This document shows positions 51,799-61,375 of a stretch of DNA of 64,000 bases, in pieces. Below the pieces are notes generated by a model, which worked only from the letters and a program-made list of their open reading frames with translations, made no database searches and was not told the DNA's origin. Positions within the stretch are counted from its first letter, which is position 1. Every line of letters starts with the position of its first letter. The DNA comes from Alphaproteobacteria bacterium (GTDB lineage: Bacteria; Myxococcota_A; UBA796; GCA-2862545): the NCBI GenBank assembly GCA_020632875.1, contig JACKET010000001.1, positions 248,001 through 312,000 of the forward strand, in the 5' to 3' direction. Made by a program: the position numbers and the translations under genes.

Positions 51799-52581
51799 CT
51801 ACTCCGGATCCCGCTCGCGCCACTCGCGGGCCCACCGTGCGGCCTGCTCGGCCAGCGCGGGGTCGTCGGAGGCCTCGGCGAGCTTCGCACCCGCGGCCGC
51901 GCGCAGCTTGTAGAGCGAGGTCGTGCGCTTCTCCCGCACGTCGTCCGGCCAGTCGCCGACATGGGGCAGCGCGTCCTCGACGCCTCGAATCACCCCGTCC
52001 CAGTCGGCGTGTCGGCTGTCCCAGAGCGCGACCTTGTAGACGAGGTCGACGTCGATGTCGCCGTCCCGCCGCTCGCGGTCGAGCTCGCGCGTGGCGATGG
52101 CGCGCCAGGCCTCCTGGTCGTCGGCGGACCACGCGTTCACGAGGAGCACACGGTTCGCCTTCGAGCTGCCGTCTCCCTTGGCCTCGAGGCACGCGATCTG
52201 TGCGTCGGTGAGCCTGCCTTCGAGGGCGGCGGCCTCGAGGGCGTCGGTGAGCGCGCAGATCTCGGAGGCCGGAGCGTTCGCGGGCGGCGTCCACGCCGTG
52301 CGGACGCCCAGGGCGACGGTGGCAGCGGTGGCTGCGGCGAGGATCAGGGACGTCGGGGTCATTCTCCACCTCCAGGGTCGGTTCGCGGGACGGATGGGCT
52401 CGGACTGCGGCGCCTCGCGGGCGTCGGCGAACGCCGCGAGCGCGCGGTCGAGGTCGGCGTGGCGGGCGAGCAGCGCATCGGCGAGCGCCCGGCAGTCGGC
52501 GCACTCCGCGAGATGCGGGAGCGCGCGGATCTCCTCGGGGGAGGCCGTCTGCAGCGCACGGCGGGTCTCTTCGCAGCTCAT
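51799..52581 (-). CDS. Anti-sigma factor with zinc-finger-like N-terminus
   Basis: The 260-residue product has a ZAS-type motif H23-x3-C27-x2-C30 with C3 near the start, one membrane span at ~75-95 (TPTSLILAAATAATVAL) and a periplasmic helical domain. It overlaps the sigma factor stop (ATGA). It is predicted to hold the adjacent ECF sigma factor at the membrane until a periplasmic signal arrives. Confidence 0.88.
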   Translation of the reverse strand: MSCEETRRALQTASPEEIRALPHLAECADCRALADALLARHADLDRALAAFADAREAPQSEPIRPANRPWRWRMTPTSLILAAATAATVALGVRTAWTPPANAPASEICALTDALEAAALEGRLTDAQIACLEAKGDGSSKANRVLLVNAWSADDQEAWRAIATRELDRERRDGDIDVDLVYKVALWDSRHADWDGVIRGVEDALPHVGDWPDDVREKRTTSLYKLRAAAGAKLAEASDDPALAEQAARWAREWRERDPE

Positions 52582-53156
52582 GCGTCCCTCAGGCTGGCGA
52601 GCAGGTCGGGTCGATCGGCGAGCAGCCGCCTGCGGAGCTCGGCCCGCGCGGCATGAAGCGTCGCCCGCGCCGTGCCGGGCGCGATGCCGAGCTCGGCAGC
52701 GGCTTCGGTGGGCGCGAGGCCCTGGTGATCGCAGAGCTCGATGATCTCGCGCTGGCGCGGAGTGAGCTCGGAGAAGGCCGCGAGGGCGGACCGCGCGGCG
52801 GCGTCGAGGTCCATGCGGCGCTCCAGGTCGGGGGCGGGGACGGCTTCCGGCGCGGCGGGCTCCACGGGGCCCTCCGTGCGGTCCCGGGCGTTCTTCGCGA
52901 CGTTGCGCGCGATGGTGCGTACCCAGGGCCCCAGCGGGCGGGACAGGTCGAAGGCGGGCAGCGCGCGGAGGATGCGGAGCATCGCGTCCTGTGCGGCGTC
53001 GTCGGCGAGCGTGGGATTGCCCGTCACCGCGAGGGCGATGCGGCGGACCATGGGCCACACGGCGCGGGAGAGGTCGTCCGCGGCGGTGCGGTCGCCTTCA
53101 CGCGCCGCTTCGACGAGGCGGGTCTGTTCGGTGGGGACTGGCAGGGGGAGGCCCAT
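52578..53156 (-). CDS. ECF-type RNA polymerase sigma factor
   Basis: The 192-residue product has region 2 (ADDAAQDAMLRILRALPAFD, with GPWVRTIARNVA) and region 4 (LTPRQREIIELCDHQGLAPTEAAAELGI) of ECF sigma factors. It is coupled to the anti-sigma gene. Its targets are not known; no GGAAC-type promoter was identified with confidence in the window. Confidence 0.93.
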   Translation of the reverse strand: MGLPLPVPTEQTRLVEAAREGDRTAADDLSRAVWPMVRRIALAVTGNPTLADDAAQDAMLRILRALPAFDLSRPLGPWVRTIARNVAKNARDRTEGPVEPAAPEAVPAPDLERRMDLDAAARSALAAFSELTPRQREIIELCDHQGLAPTEAAAELGIAPGTARATLHAARAELRRRLLADRPDLLASLRDA

Positions 53157-53196
53157 CGCTCCCGGTACCCACGTGGGCCGGCGAGCGTTTGGGACT

Positions 53197-54324
53197 TTAT
53201 CGCCGTCGTCGCGAGAGAGCCGTCAGAACGCCGAGAGAGAGCGTGCCCAACGCGCCGCCTCCGACCGATCGACAGCCGCAGCCGTCCGGCGGAGACACGT
53301 CTTCGGCGAGCGCACCCGCCGGGTAGACCCAGATCGGGACCTCGACGAGCGCGACGCGCGGGGGCGTCCCGGAGTCGGTGACCTCGACGAGGACGGCGTC
53401 CTCGCCGAGCTGGAAGGGCTCTGCGGTGAACACGAGGTCGTCGGACACCCAGCCCCGGGCCGGCGGGTCCACCACGCGGAAGGTGTGGGTGTCGCTCGGA
53501 TTCGGGTCGTTCGGGTCGATGTCGAGGGCGACGGAGAGGCCCTGGGTGACCTTCGCCGTCTCGGCCACCGGCTGGGGCGGGCGGTTGGTGTCCTCGCACC
53601 CGCTCGGGCGCTCGAGCACGATGCCGCCCGCGCTCTCCACCCAGTCCGCGACGGCATCGGCGCGCACGTAGATCCCGCCGTCCCCGCAGACCTGGGAGGC
53701 CGGGAAGGCCCCGCGGCTCACGACGCCCGCGAGGTAGATGCCGGCCCCCGTGTCGAGGTAGAGCGGCCCGCCACTGTCCCCGATGCAGCTGTCGAGGCCG
53801 TCTCCACCAGCGATCAGCTCGCCCCCCGGCGACACCTGCGCGCGGCACCCGCGCGACAGGTCGGAGCAGTCCGCGTCGTCGATCGGCATGGACACCTCGA
53901 CGAGCGCGTCCTGGCCGGGCCCGGACGGCAGAGTGTAGCCGAAGCCCGCGACGGTGACGGTGGCCCCGTCGACGTAGAAGTCGGAGAGGCAGTCCACGAG
54001 GAGCGGACGCGGGGGGACCTCGCTCGCCGTCTCGAGCCGGAACAGCGTGACGTCGTAGGTCGACGAGGCGTCGGGATGGTCGTAGCGCTCGACCACGGCG
54101 ACGTCCTCGCCCTCTGTGGTGTTCGTGACGCCGATGCGCGCGTGCGTCACGGCGTAGCAGTGCTCGGCGCTGAGCACGAGGTCGGGCGCGACGAGCGTTC
54201 CGGTGCAGATGTGCCCGGTGCCCGAGAACAGCGCCACGGCGTCGGGCCATCGTCCGGGAGGGGACGGCGAGCCGCCCACCACGGGAGGCGGCGACGCACC
54301 CAGCGCCAGCGCGGCCCACAGCAT
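53197..54324 (-). CDS. Trypsin-like serine protease with MYXO-CTERM-like tail
   Basis: The 375-residue product has a short signal (MLWAALALGASPPP), then a chymotrypsin-fold domain: VVGGSPSPPGRWP, His in VLSAEHCYAV, Asp in STYDVTLFRLE and Ser in DSCIGDSGGPLY. A beta-sandwich follows (~250-345), then GCGCRSVGGGALGTLSLGV and a run of Arg. All three catalytic residues are present, so it is probably an active surface protease. Its ATG shares a base with the HtrA stop (TGATG). Confidence 0.9.
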   Translation of the reverse strand: MLWAALALGASPPPVVGGSPSPPGRWPDAVALFSGTGHICTGTLVAPDLVLSAEHCYAVTHARIGVTNTTEGEDVAVVERYDHPDASSTYDVTLFRLETASEVPPRPLLVDCLSDFYVDGATVTVAGFGYTLPSGPGQDALVEVSMPIDDADCSDLSRGCRAQVSPGGELIAGGDGLDSCIGDSGGPLYLDTGAGIYLAGVVSRGAFPASQVCGDGGIYVRADAVADWVESAGGIVLERPSGCEDTNRPPQPVAETAKVTQGLSVALDIDPNDPNPSDTHTFRVVDPPARGWVSDDLVFTAEPFQLGEDAVLVEVTDSGTPPRVALVEVPIWVYPAGALAEDVSPPDGCGCRSVGGGALGTLSLGVLTALSRRRR

Positions 54325-55562
54325 CAGATCGCCACCGGGACGTGGCCCTGGATGCGGCCGCGCCGGACCGTGAACAGCGCGGACGGCTGGTGGCGCGCCT
54401 TCGCCTGCTGGAGGACCTTCGCGAGATCCTCGGGCGTGTCGACCCGGATGCCGTCGACCGCGACGAGGATGTCGCCCGGCCGGAGCCGCGCCTGCATCCA
54501 CGTGCCGTCCGCGGCGGCTTCGGTGATGGCGAGCCCACGGCCGTCGAGGGCGGCCACCGCGATCCCGAGCCGCTTCAGGGCCCGCGCGGACGCGTTCTTC
54601 GGCAGGTCGGTGGACGCGAGCTCCCGCGCGACGATGACGTCGAGGTGCACGGCCTCGAGCACGACCTTGTCGCCGGGCTTCTTCTGCGCGAGCCACGCGT
54701 TGAGGTCGGCGCGGCTGGCGGTCGGGCGGCCGTCGATCTGGAACACGATGTCGCCGGGCTCCATGCCCGCCGCGTCGCAGGGGCCGCCCGTGTGCACCGC
54801 GGCCACGCGCAGCGCCCCGGAGAGGCCCGTGCCCGCGAGCCTGCGCGCGTTGATGTCCGTGAAGTCGCAGCCGAGCCAGGGGGCTTTGACCGAGCCGTAG
54901 AGCAGCAGGTCGTCGGCGATCTTCTTCGCCCGGTTCGCGGGGATGGCGAAGCCGATGCCCTCGGCCTCGGCGCGGATCGCGGTGTTCACCCCCATCAGCC
55001 GCCCCTCGAGGTTCACCAGGGCGCCACCCGAATTGCCCGGGTTGATCGCGGCGTCTGTCTGGATGTACGCCTGGTAGATGCCGGGCTGGATCTCGACCTG
55101 CCGGTCGATCGACGCGACGACCCCGGTGCTGACCGTGAGGCCGAGGCCGTACGGGTTCCCGATGGCGATGGCGGTCTCGCCGAGGAGCAGGTCGTCGCTG
55201 TCGGCCACCTCGATGGCGACGAGCCCTTCGGCCTCTTCGAGCTTGAGGACGGCGAGATCGAGGTCGGTGTCGAGCGCGATGGGCCGCGCGTCGTACGAGG
55301 TGCCGCGGATGGTGTGCGCGCGGATGCGCGTGGCGCCCTGGATGACGTGGGCGTTCGTGAGGACCACGCCATCGTCGTCGATGACGACGCCAGAGCCCTG
55401 CGAGCTCGCGACGGTCGGGCCGCCGAACACGCTGAACGGCGACTGCGTGGGGACCTCGACCTCGAGCGCGACCACGCTGGGCGTGGCCTTCTCGACCGCT
55501 TCGACGATCGGCGTGCGGCGATCGGCGGCATGGGCGAGGGAGAGGAGGACGAGCGCGGTCAT
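54324..55562 (-). CDS. HtrA/DegP-type periplasmic serine protease
   Basis: The 412-residue product has a signal (MTALVLLSLAHAADR) and a full HtrA core: His in VLTNAHVIQG, Asp in TDLDLAVLKLEE and Ser in NPGNSGGAL. Two PDZ domains follow (GGPCDAAGMEPGDIVFQIDG and WMQARLRPGDILVAVDG). It should degrade or chaperone misfolded envelope proteins. It is coupled to the trypsin-like protease. Confidence 0.94.
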   Translation of the reverse strand: MTALVLLSLAHAADRRTPIVEAVEKATPSVVALEVEVPTQSPFSVFGGPTVASSQGSGVVIDDDGVVLTNAHVIQGATRIRAHTIRGTSYDARPIALDTDLDLAVLKLEEAEGLVAIEVADSDDLLLGETAIAIGNPYGLGLTVSTGVVASIDRQVEIQPGIYQAYIQTDAAINPGNSGGALVNLEGRLMGVNTAIRAEAEGIGFAIPANRAKKIADDLLLYGSVKAPWLGCDFTDINARRLAGTGLSGALRVAAVHTGGPCDAAGMEPGDIVFQIDGRPTASRADLNAWLAQKKPGDKVVLEAVHLDVIVARELASTDLPKNASARALKRLGIAVAALDGRGLAITEAAADGTWMQARLRPGDILVAVDGIRVDTPEDLAKVLQQAKARHQPSALFTVRRGRIQGHVPVAI

Positions 55563-55881
55563 GGGGTCTCGATACGCGCCGTCGGGGCGATCTGCAAGCG
55601 CGGATCGGTTGGCGGGCGGTGGTCCGGTTCGCGCGCTTCGTTTCGCGCACTCGTTCCACCGGGTCGGCGTCGAGATTTCCGCTGTCGATTCATGGAGTCG
55701 AGCTCGAATCGTGAGATTCGTGAGATCTGTCGCGCCGTCCACCTGTCCCGATCGTGCCAGAGCCTCTTCGAAACGCCTGACCACACGAGAGATTCGGGTG
55801 TCCGATTCGGGTCGGACCCGATTGGGACACCCCGCGGGCTCCGGGGCCCTGTCGGGACGCAGGCGCCTGCGGAGTCCGACG
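55563..55881. other. Intergenic region upstream of the HtrA gene
   Basis: This 319-bp stretch contains a long palindrome (55796-55832) and otherwise AT-richer sequence, which may hold the HtrA promoter. No gene with a ribosome site or homology was seen. Confidence 0.6.
55796..55832. promoter_or_regulatory. 37-bp near-perfect palindrome
   Basis: GGGTGTCC at the left pairs with GGACACCC at the right, and the inner TCGGGTC pairs with GACCCGA around a single central G, with only two mismatched pairs. It lies 50 bp after the stop of the upstream membrane protein gene and ~235 bp before the HtrA start. It could be a terminator, an operator or a cruciform. Confidence 0.5.
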
Positions 55882-56793
55882 TCAGCGTTCCGGGATCCGG
55901 CTCGCCAGCCTGCCGAGCGCCGCGGGGACGAGGGCCGCGCTGCCGCCGTCCCGCGAGGCCTGCTCGAACGCCTCGCGGAGGAACACGAGGCTCGCCGAGG
56001 CGCCGCGGATCACGAGGTGCTGGCCGTGGCTCTCGAGCCGCAGCTCCTGGTGCGCCAGGGTGATGCGCTGGCCGGGCGCGCCGAGCGTGAACGTGCCGTC
56101 CGGTGTGCGGACCTGCCGCCCCTCGAGCTGCACGGCCGTCGAGCGCCAGTGCGTCTGGGTCGACTTCCAGCCGGCGAGCGCGGCGATCCAGGGAGCGAGC
56201 ACCACCCCGTAGCCCGCCGCGATGCACACCACGCCGAACAGCAGCCAGCCGATGTCCGTAGCGCCGGGAGTGGTCAGCCACATCCACAGGATGTTGGCGA
56301 CGAGCGCGAGGGAAGGCGGGGCCGCGACGGCTGCCAGCGCGGCACCGGCGGTGGGCGCGATGTCGGGGAGGCCGTGGTGCGGGGGCGGCACGTCGATCGT
56401 GAAGCCGGCGTGCGTCCAGGTGGGCTCGACGGGCTCCGGAGCCGCGGCCAGGGCCTCCATGTCGGCCTCGGGCATCCAGTACGTCTGGTCCCACCCGCGG
56501 ACCCAGGCATGCCCGAGCGTGACGCCCCAGTCCTCGATGGCGATGCCCGCGGGCAGCGCGCGGCGCGGCCTCAGCAGGACCCAGGCCAGCGCGAGCGCCG
56601 GCAGCGGCACGAGGAACGTGCCCCACATCACGAACGCGCCGCCTCCGAGCGTGCCGATGGCCCACAGCAGCGCGAGGATGCCGACCTGGCCGACGAGCAT
56701 CGCGAGCCATGCGCCGAGCCTCCCGGCCCCCGTGATGCTCGATCGGGGGCCCGAGATCGCGCGGGAACGGCGCTCGTCCGGGGTTTCGGCCAC
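55882..56793 (-). CDS. Hypothetical membrane protein
   Basis: The 303-residue product starts at a GTG and has about four spans in two pairs: residues ~25-75 (LAMLVGQVGILALLWAIG, VPLPALALAWVLL) and ~150-205 (SLALVANILWMWL, WLLFGVVCIAAGYGVVLAP). The C-terminal ~90 residues (VQLEGRQVRTPDGTFTL) look like a small PH-like beta domain. No family was recognised. It is divergent from recQ. Confidence 0.72.
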   Translation of the reverse strand: MAETPDERRSRAISGPRSSITGAGRLGAWLAMLVGQVGILALLWAIGTLGGGAFVMWGTFLVPLPALALAWVLLRPRRALPAGIAIEDWGVTLGHAWVRGWDQTYWMPEADMEALAAAPEPVEPTWTHAGFTIDVPPPHHGLPDIAPTAGAALAAVAAPPSLALVANILWMWLTTPGATDIGWLLFGVVCIAAGYGVVLAPWIAALAGWKSTQTHWRSTAVQLEGRQVRTPDGTFTLGAPGQRITLAHQELRLESHGQHLVIRGASASLVFLREAFEQASRDGGSAALVPAALGRLASRIPER

Positions 56794-56879
56794 GGTCGGA
56801 ACCTAGCACGACCGGAAATCCGGACGCCGACCCCGGATTCGCGTTGGCCGGGCGGATCCGCGGCGACTACACGGCTCCC

Positions 56880-59219
56880 ATGGACCTCGAGCGACTCCTG
56901 CTGCAGCGCTTCGGGTTCGGCGAGTTCAGGCCGGGCCAGCGCGAGATCTGCGCCCACGTCGCGGCGGGCGGCGATGCGCTCGTCGTCATGCCGACCGGCG
57001 CGGGCAAGTCGCTGTGCTACCAGGTGCCGGCGCTCGCCCGCGGCGGGCTCACCATCGTCGTCAGCCCGCTCATCGCCCTGATGAAGGACCAGGTGGATGC
57101 GCTCGTCGAGAAGGGCGTCCGCGCGACGTTCCTGAACAGCTCGATCAGCTCCGACGAGTACCGCGACCGGGCGGATGCGGTGAAGTCCGGCCGCATCGAG
57201 CTGCTCTACGTGGCGCCCGAGCGGTTCAGCCCACGGTTCCTCGACTGGCTGAAGGGCGTCGACGTCCGCCTGCTCGCGGTCGACGAAGCGCACTGCCTCT
57301 CGCAGTGGGGGCACGACTTCCGGCCCGACTACATGCGGCTCGGGCGCGTGCGCCAGGCGCTCGGCGACGTGCCCACCATCGCGCTCACGGCCACCGCGAC
57401 GCCCGAGGTCCAGCGCGACATCGTGCAGACCCTCCGCATCGAGCAGGGCGAGGTCTTCATCCGCGGCTTCGACCGCGAGAACCTGGTGCTCGAGGTGGTC
57501 GCGGTCGACGGCAAGCAGGGCAAAGACGGGTTGCTCGCCGACTTCGTCAACCCCGGCCCGAGCATCGTCTACGCGGCCACGCGGAAGAACGTCGAGCGCG
57601 CGACCCGCGCCCTGCGCGAGTCCGGCATCCGCGCGGGCATGTACCACGCGGGCCTCGCGCCGCCCGAGCGCACCCGGGTGCAAGACGACTTCATGTCCGG
57701 CCGGGTGCCCGTGGTCGTCGCCACCAACGCGTTCGGCATGGGCATCGACAAGCGCGACATCCGGAACATCGTCCACTACGACATGCCGGGCACGGTCGAG
57801 GCGTACTACCAGGAGATCGGGCGCGCCGGCCGCGACGGCCGCATGAGCCGCGCGGTGCTGCTGCACCACCCGACCGACCGCAGCATCCACGAGTTCTTCA
57901 TCAACACTGCACACCCGCCGGTCGACTGGGTGCACGGCGTGTGGCGGTGGCTGCTCGATCGCCGCGAGAACCCGGTCTACGTGAAGCTCGAAGACCTGGC
58001 GATCCAGGCGATGCCCGACGACGCCGGCGACCGGGGGGCCGCGGCGGTGGTCAACATCCTCCGCCGCGAGGGCCGGGTCCGGCGCATCGCCCCGTCCGAC
58101 CGCGCCGCCCTGCTCCGCATCACGGGCGAGCCGCGCGAGAAGCCCACCGGGCACCGCGGCATGGTCTGGGGCCTGCTCGAGGCGCGCCAGATGGATGTCG
58201 GCGACGCGCTCCAGTTCCACCCCGACGACTGGTGCCACGAGCTCCGCATCGAGCGCGTTCAGCTGCTCGCGGCCCTCCGCGGGCTCGAAGAGCGCGGCGT
58301 GCTCCGGTACCAGGTCGGCGGTCGGGTCGGCGGCATCGAGCTCGTCGATGCCGAGCGGCCCCTCGAGCTCGACGAGAAGCGGATGCGCGAGCGCCGCAAC
58401 CGCGAGTACCGCAAGCTCGACCGGATGGAGGCGTACACCAGCACGGCGTGCCGGCGCCGGTACATCGTCGAGTACTTCGGCGAGAAGGCGCCCTTCGAGC
58501 GCTGCGGCACGTGCGATGGGTGCCGGGCGGGCGCGTCGCTCCTCGAGATCGCGCGCGAGCTCACGCCCGACGAGAAGACCGTCGTGCTGAAGGCCCTGTC
58601 CGGCGTCGCGCGCATGGAGCGTCACACGCGGAAGCAGGGCTTCGGCATCAACCTCATCGCCCGCACGCTGACCGGGAGCCGCGAGAAGTCCGTCTCCAGC
58701 TGGGGGTTCGACACGCTTTCGACGTTCGGGCTGCTCGCCGCCCCTGCGATGCGGCCCGGCTGGACGGTCGGCGAGGTGGCCGACCTGCTCGAGTCCCTCG
58801 TCGCCGCCGGGTGCCTCGAAGACTCGTACGTCACGCGGAACATGGGGGGCCGCGAGAACACGTACAAAGAGGTCACGCTCTCGCGGCGCGGGTGGGAGGT
58901 CCTCAAGGGCGAGGGCGCCGAGCTCGTGATGGTGTTCCCGCACGCGAAGAAGCTGTCCCGCAAGCGTCCGGCCGCCGTCGTCGAGACCCTGCCGGGCGAC
59001 CTCATGGCGATGCTGCGCGAGGTCCGCCGCCAGCTCGCCGACCAGAAGAACGTGCCGGCGTACGTGGTCGCTTCGAACAAGACCCTCGAAGACATGGCGC
59101 GCCTCCGGCCCACCACGAAGCGCGCGATGCTCTCGGTCCACGGCATGGGCCCCGTCCGGTACGAGCGCTACGGCACGCCGTTCATCGACGCCATCCGGGT
59201 CTACGCACAAGACGCGTGA
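56880..59219 (+). CDS. recQ: ATP-dependent DNA helicase RecQ
   Basis: The 779-residue 3'-5' helicase unwinds recombination and repair intermediates. Motifs: GFGEFRPGQREI, Walker A VMPTGAGKSLCYQ, DEAHCLSQWGHDFRPDY, ALTATATPEVQRD, and the second RecA domain with NAFGMGIDKRDIR and QEIGRAGRDG. The zinc-binding Cys set is in CRRRYIVEYFGEKAPFERC plus GTCDGC, and an HRDC domain ends the protein. It is longer than E. coli RecQ (609), mainly between the zinc domain and HRDC. The start is the ATG giving MDLERLLLQRFGF. Confidence 0.95.
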   Translation: MDLERLLLQRFGFGEFRPGQREICAHVAAGGDALVVMPTGAGKSLCYQVPALARGGLTIVVSPLIALMKDQVDALVEKGVRATFLNSSISSDEYRDRADAVKSGRIELLYVAPERFSPRFLDWLKGVDVRLLAVDEAHCLSQWGHDFRPDYMRLGRVRQALGDVPTIALTATATPEVQRDIVQTLRIEQGEVFIRGFDRENLVLEVVAVDGKQGKDGLLADFVNPGPSIVYAATRKNVERATRALRESGIRAGMYHAGLAPPERTRVQDDFMSGRVPVVVATNAFGMGIDKRDIRNIVHYDMPGTVEAYYQEIGRAGRDGRMSRAVLLHHPTDRSIHEFFINTAHPPVDWVHGVWRWLLDRRENPVYVKLEDLAIQAMPDDAGDRGAAAVVNILRREGRVRRIAPSDRAALLRITGEPREKPTGHRGMVWGLLEARQMDVGDALQFHPDDWCHELRIERVQLLAALRGLEERGVLRYQVGGRVGGIELVDAERPLELDEKRMRERRNREYRKLDRMEAYTSTACRRRYIVEYFGEKAPFERCGTCDGCRAGASLLEIARELTPDEKTVVLKALSGVARMERHTRKQGFGINLIARTLTGSREKSVSSWGFDTLSTFGLLAAPAMRPGWTVGEVADLLESLVAAGCLEDSYVTRNMGGRENTYKEVTLSRRGWEVLKGEGAELVMVFPHAKKLSRKRPAAVVETLPGDLMAMLREVRRQLADQKNVPAYVVASNKTLEDMARLRPTTKRAMLSVHGMGPVRYERYGTPFIDAIRVYAQDA

Positions 59220-59251
59220 GCCCCGACGGTCCTCGCGGACGGCCGGGGCTC
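59218..59251. terminator. Terminator after recQ
   Basis: GAGCCCCG pairs with CGGGGCTC, and an inner GTCC pairs with GGAC around TCGC. It begins in the recQ stop codon and lies before the convergent lipoprotein gene, so it can act for both. Confidence 0.65.
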
Positions 59252-59265
59252 GTGCGTCGGGAGAA

Positions 59266-60228
59266 TCAGGCCTCGGGAGCGTCGTCGTTCCACTCGGGGT
59301 CGCCGAACGCACACTGGCTCTCGTCGCCGTTCATGACCAGCTCGGCGTTGTTCTCCTCGTACACCACGTTGAAGTCGGAGCCCCAGCACTCGCTGCCCTG
59401 GTAGGCCAGGGGCGCGAGGTCGCCGTCGAACACCACCATGTCGCCGCGGCCCTGCCCGTCGGCCTGCCAGCGGGTGCGGAGCACGATGGTCTCCTCGAGG
59501 CTGCCGTCCTGGTGGATGTCGGCGAGGTAGCCGAGGTCCATGTAGCCGGCGCCCGCGGCGTCCTGGCCGTAGCGGTAGCCCGCCGTGATGCGCTCGGGGG
59601 CCGAGGTGTCGTCGGTGAAGTCCTCGAAGCCGGCCTCGGCGGCGACGCCGTCCGCGGTCACGATGTAGGAGCTGTAGAACTTCCCGGCGACGGTCTCGGT
59701 CGGGTTGAGCGCCGCGATGGCGTCGAAGTCCACCGCGAACATGCCTTCTCCCTCGTCTTCGGTCGCGCCGGGGAAGGACTCGCCGCCGATGACCGCGACC
59801 CAGTCCTCGTCCGACGTGGAGCCCTTCGGACGCTGGATGATCGCCCAGCCGTACTTGTTCGCGGCCTCGTCGAATTCGACGTAGAGCGCGGTCTCGTTCG
59901 GGTCGAGGCCGCCTTCGCTCCAGGGGCCCCACAGGAACTTGTTGTCGGCTTCGGTCCAGGTCGGCTCGAAGTCCGTCACGTGGTCGACGGCGTCGAGCAC
60001 GTCGCTGATGAAGCCGTTCACGTCGGAGGTGACCTGGGCGGTCGTGACGTAGGACTCGGCCATCGCGCCCACGGCGCGGTCGCCGCCCATCGGCATGTTG
60101 ATCAGGATCCGCTCGTCGGGGAGCGCATCGACGAAGGCCGCGGAATCGGGCTTCTCGGACTCGGGGCCACAGGCGGTGGCGAGGGCGAGGGCGAAGGAGG
60201 CGGCGGTCAGGGCGAAGGCAGTGCGCAT
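59266..60228 (-). CDS. Hypothetical lipoprotein
   Basis: The 320-residue product has a classical lipoprotein signal (MRTAFALTAASFALALATACGP). The mature protein is acidic and beta-rich, with KFLWGPWSEGGLDPNETALY and a GGESFPGATEDEGEG loop. I recognise no family. AGAGGAAACATCCC precedes the ATG. It is divergent from the dehydrogenase gene. Confidence 0.75.
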   Translation of the reverse strand: MRTAFALTAASFALALATACGPESEKPDSAAFVDALPDERILINMPMGGDRAVGAMAESYVTTAQVTSDVNGFISDVLDAVDHVTDFEPTWTEADNKFLWGPWSEGGLDPNETALYVEFDEAANKYGWAIIQRPKGSTSDEDWVAVIGGESFPGATEDEGEGMFAVDFDAIAALNPTETVAGKFYSSYIVTADGVAAEAGFEDFTDDTSAPERITAGYRYGQDAAGAGYMDLGYLADIHQDGSLEETIVLRTRWQADGQGRGDMVVFDGDLAPLAYQGSECWGSDFNVVYEENNAELVMNGDESQCAFGDPEWNDDAPEA

Positions 60229-60342
60229 GGGATGTTTCCTCTCGAGAGCGTGTCTCGTCTTCGGTTCGGCTCTTGGACCCACGACCTCCGGGGAGGGGAA
60301 AGAAAAAGTGATCGACGATCGCCATCGAGGATAGGCGGACTC

Positions 60343-61350
60343 ATGAAGACCGCGATGATCACGGGCTGTGCGTCGGGTTTCGGCCACGCCCTCGCGCGAC
60401 GCATGATCGACCTCGGCTACCGGGTGGTGGCGACGGATCCCGATCCCGCCGCGCTCGAAGACCTCGCCTCCGAGCGCACGCTCCGGCTGGCGCTCGACGT
60501 GCGCGACGATGCCGCCGTTCGGCGCGCCGTGGCCGAAGCGAACGCGTGGAGCCCCGTCGACATCCTCGTGAACAACGGGGGCTACGCGATCTTCGGCACG
60601 CAGGAGGAGGTCGGGCTCGACTGCGTCCAGGCGATGTTCGACGTGAACGTGTTCGGCCCGGCCCGCACGACGCGGGCGCTGCTGCCCACGCTGCGCGAGC
60701 GGAGCGGCACGGTCGTCCAGATCTCCAGCGTCGCCGGCCGCGCCGTGTTCCCCGAGTCCGGGTGGTACGCCGCGACGAAGTACGCGCTCGAGGCGATGTC
60801 CGAGGCTTTGCTCCAGGAGTGCGCGACCTTCGGGGTCCGGGTGCGGCTCGTCGAGCCGGGGGCCTTCGCGACGAACTTCCAGCAGCGCGCGACCCTCGAG
60901 AGCCCCGAGCCGCCGGTCGATTCTCCGTACGCGGCCGCGCGCGTCCTGTGGGGGCGGCGCAAGCAGGCGGTCCTCGAAGCGCCCCAGGATCCGCGGCTCG
61001 TGGTCGACGCGATCGTCGCGAGCCTCGCGCGGCCCGAGGCGTTCGAGCGCGTGATCGTGGGGGCCGACTCCCAGCGGATCCTGACGCTCCGCGAGGCGCT
61101 CGGCGCCGACGCCTTCTCGATGCTCGCCGCCCGCCGCAACGGGCTCGCGGTGGCGCATGCCCCCGACGGGCACGTGCTGCTGCCGGCGCAGGTCGTCGCG
61201 ATCCTCGACGGCCCCGCGCCGGACGTCGATCGGCTCGAAGCCACGCTCATCGCGCATCACCACGGCCACCTCGACCACTGGGCCGACGACGGAGAGCCCG
61301 ACGGGCCGCGGGCGCTCGCGTTGCTGGACGCGCTGTTCCAGCGCGAATGA
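60343..61350 (+). CDS. Short-chain dehydrogenase/reductase
   Basis: The 335-residue product has an SDR Rossmann core: TGCASGFGHALA cofactor loop, LDVRDDAAV, LVNNGGYAIFG, Ser in VVQISSVAGRA and the catalytic YAATK. An Asp after beta-2 (VATDPDPAA) suggests NAD rather than NADP preference. It has an extra C-terminal ~60 residues with a HHHGHLDHW cluster that is not part of the SDR core and could bind metal. The substrate is unknown. Confidence 0.88.
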   Translation: MKTAMITGCASGFGHALARRMIDLGYRVVATDPDPAALEDLASERTLRLALDVRDDAAVRRAVAEANAWSPVDILVNNGGYAIFGTQEEVGLDCVQAMFDVNVFGPARTTRALLPTLRERSGTVVQISSVAGRAVFPESGWYAATKYALEAMSEALLQECATFGVRVRLVEPGAFATNFQQRATLESPEPPVDSPYAAARVLWGRRKQAVLEAPQDPRLVVDAIVASLARPEAFERVIVGADSQRILTLREALGADAFSMLAARRNGLAVAHAPDGHVLLPAQVVAILDGPAPDVDRLEATLIAHHHGHLDHWADDGEPDGPRALALLDALFQRE

Positions 61351-61375
61351 CGCGGCACCCCGGTAGAATCCCGGC

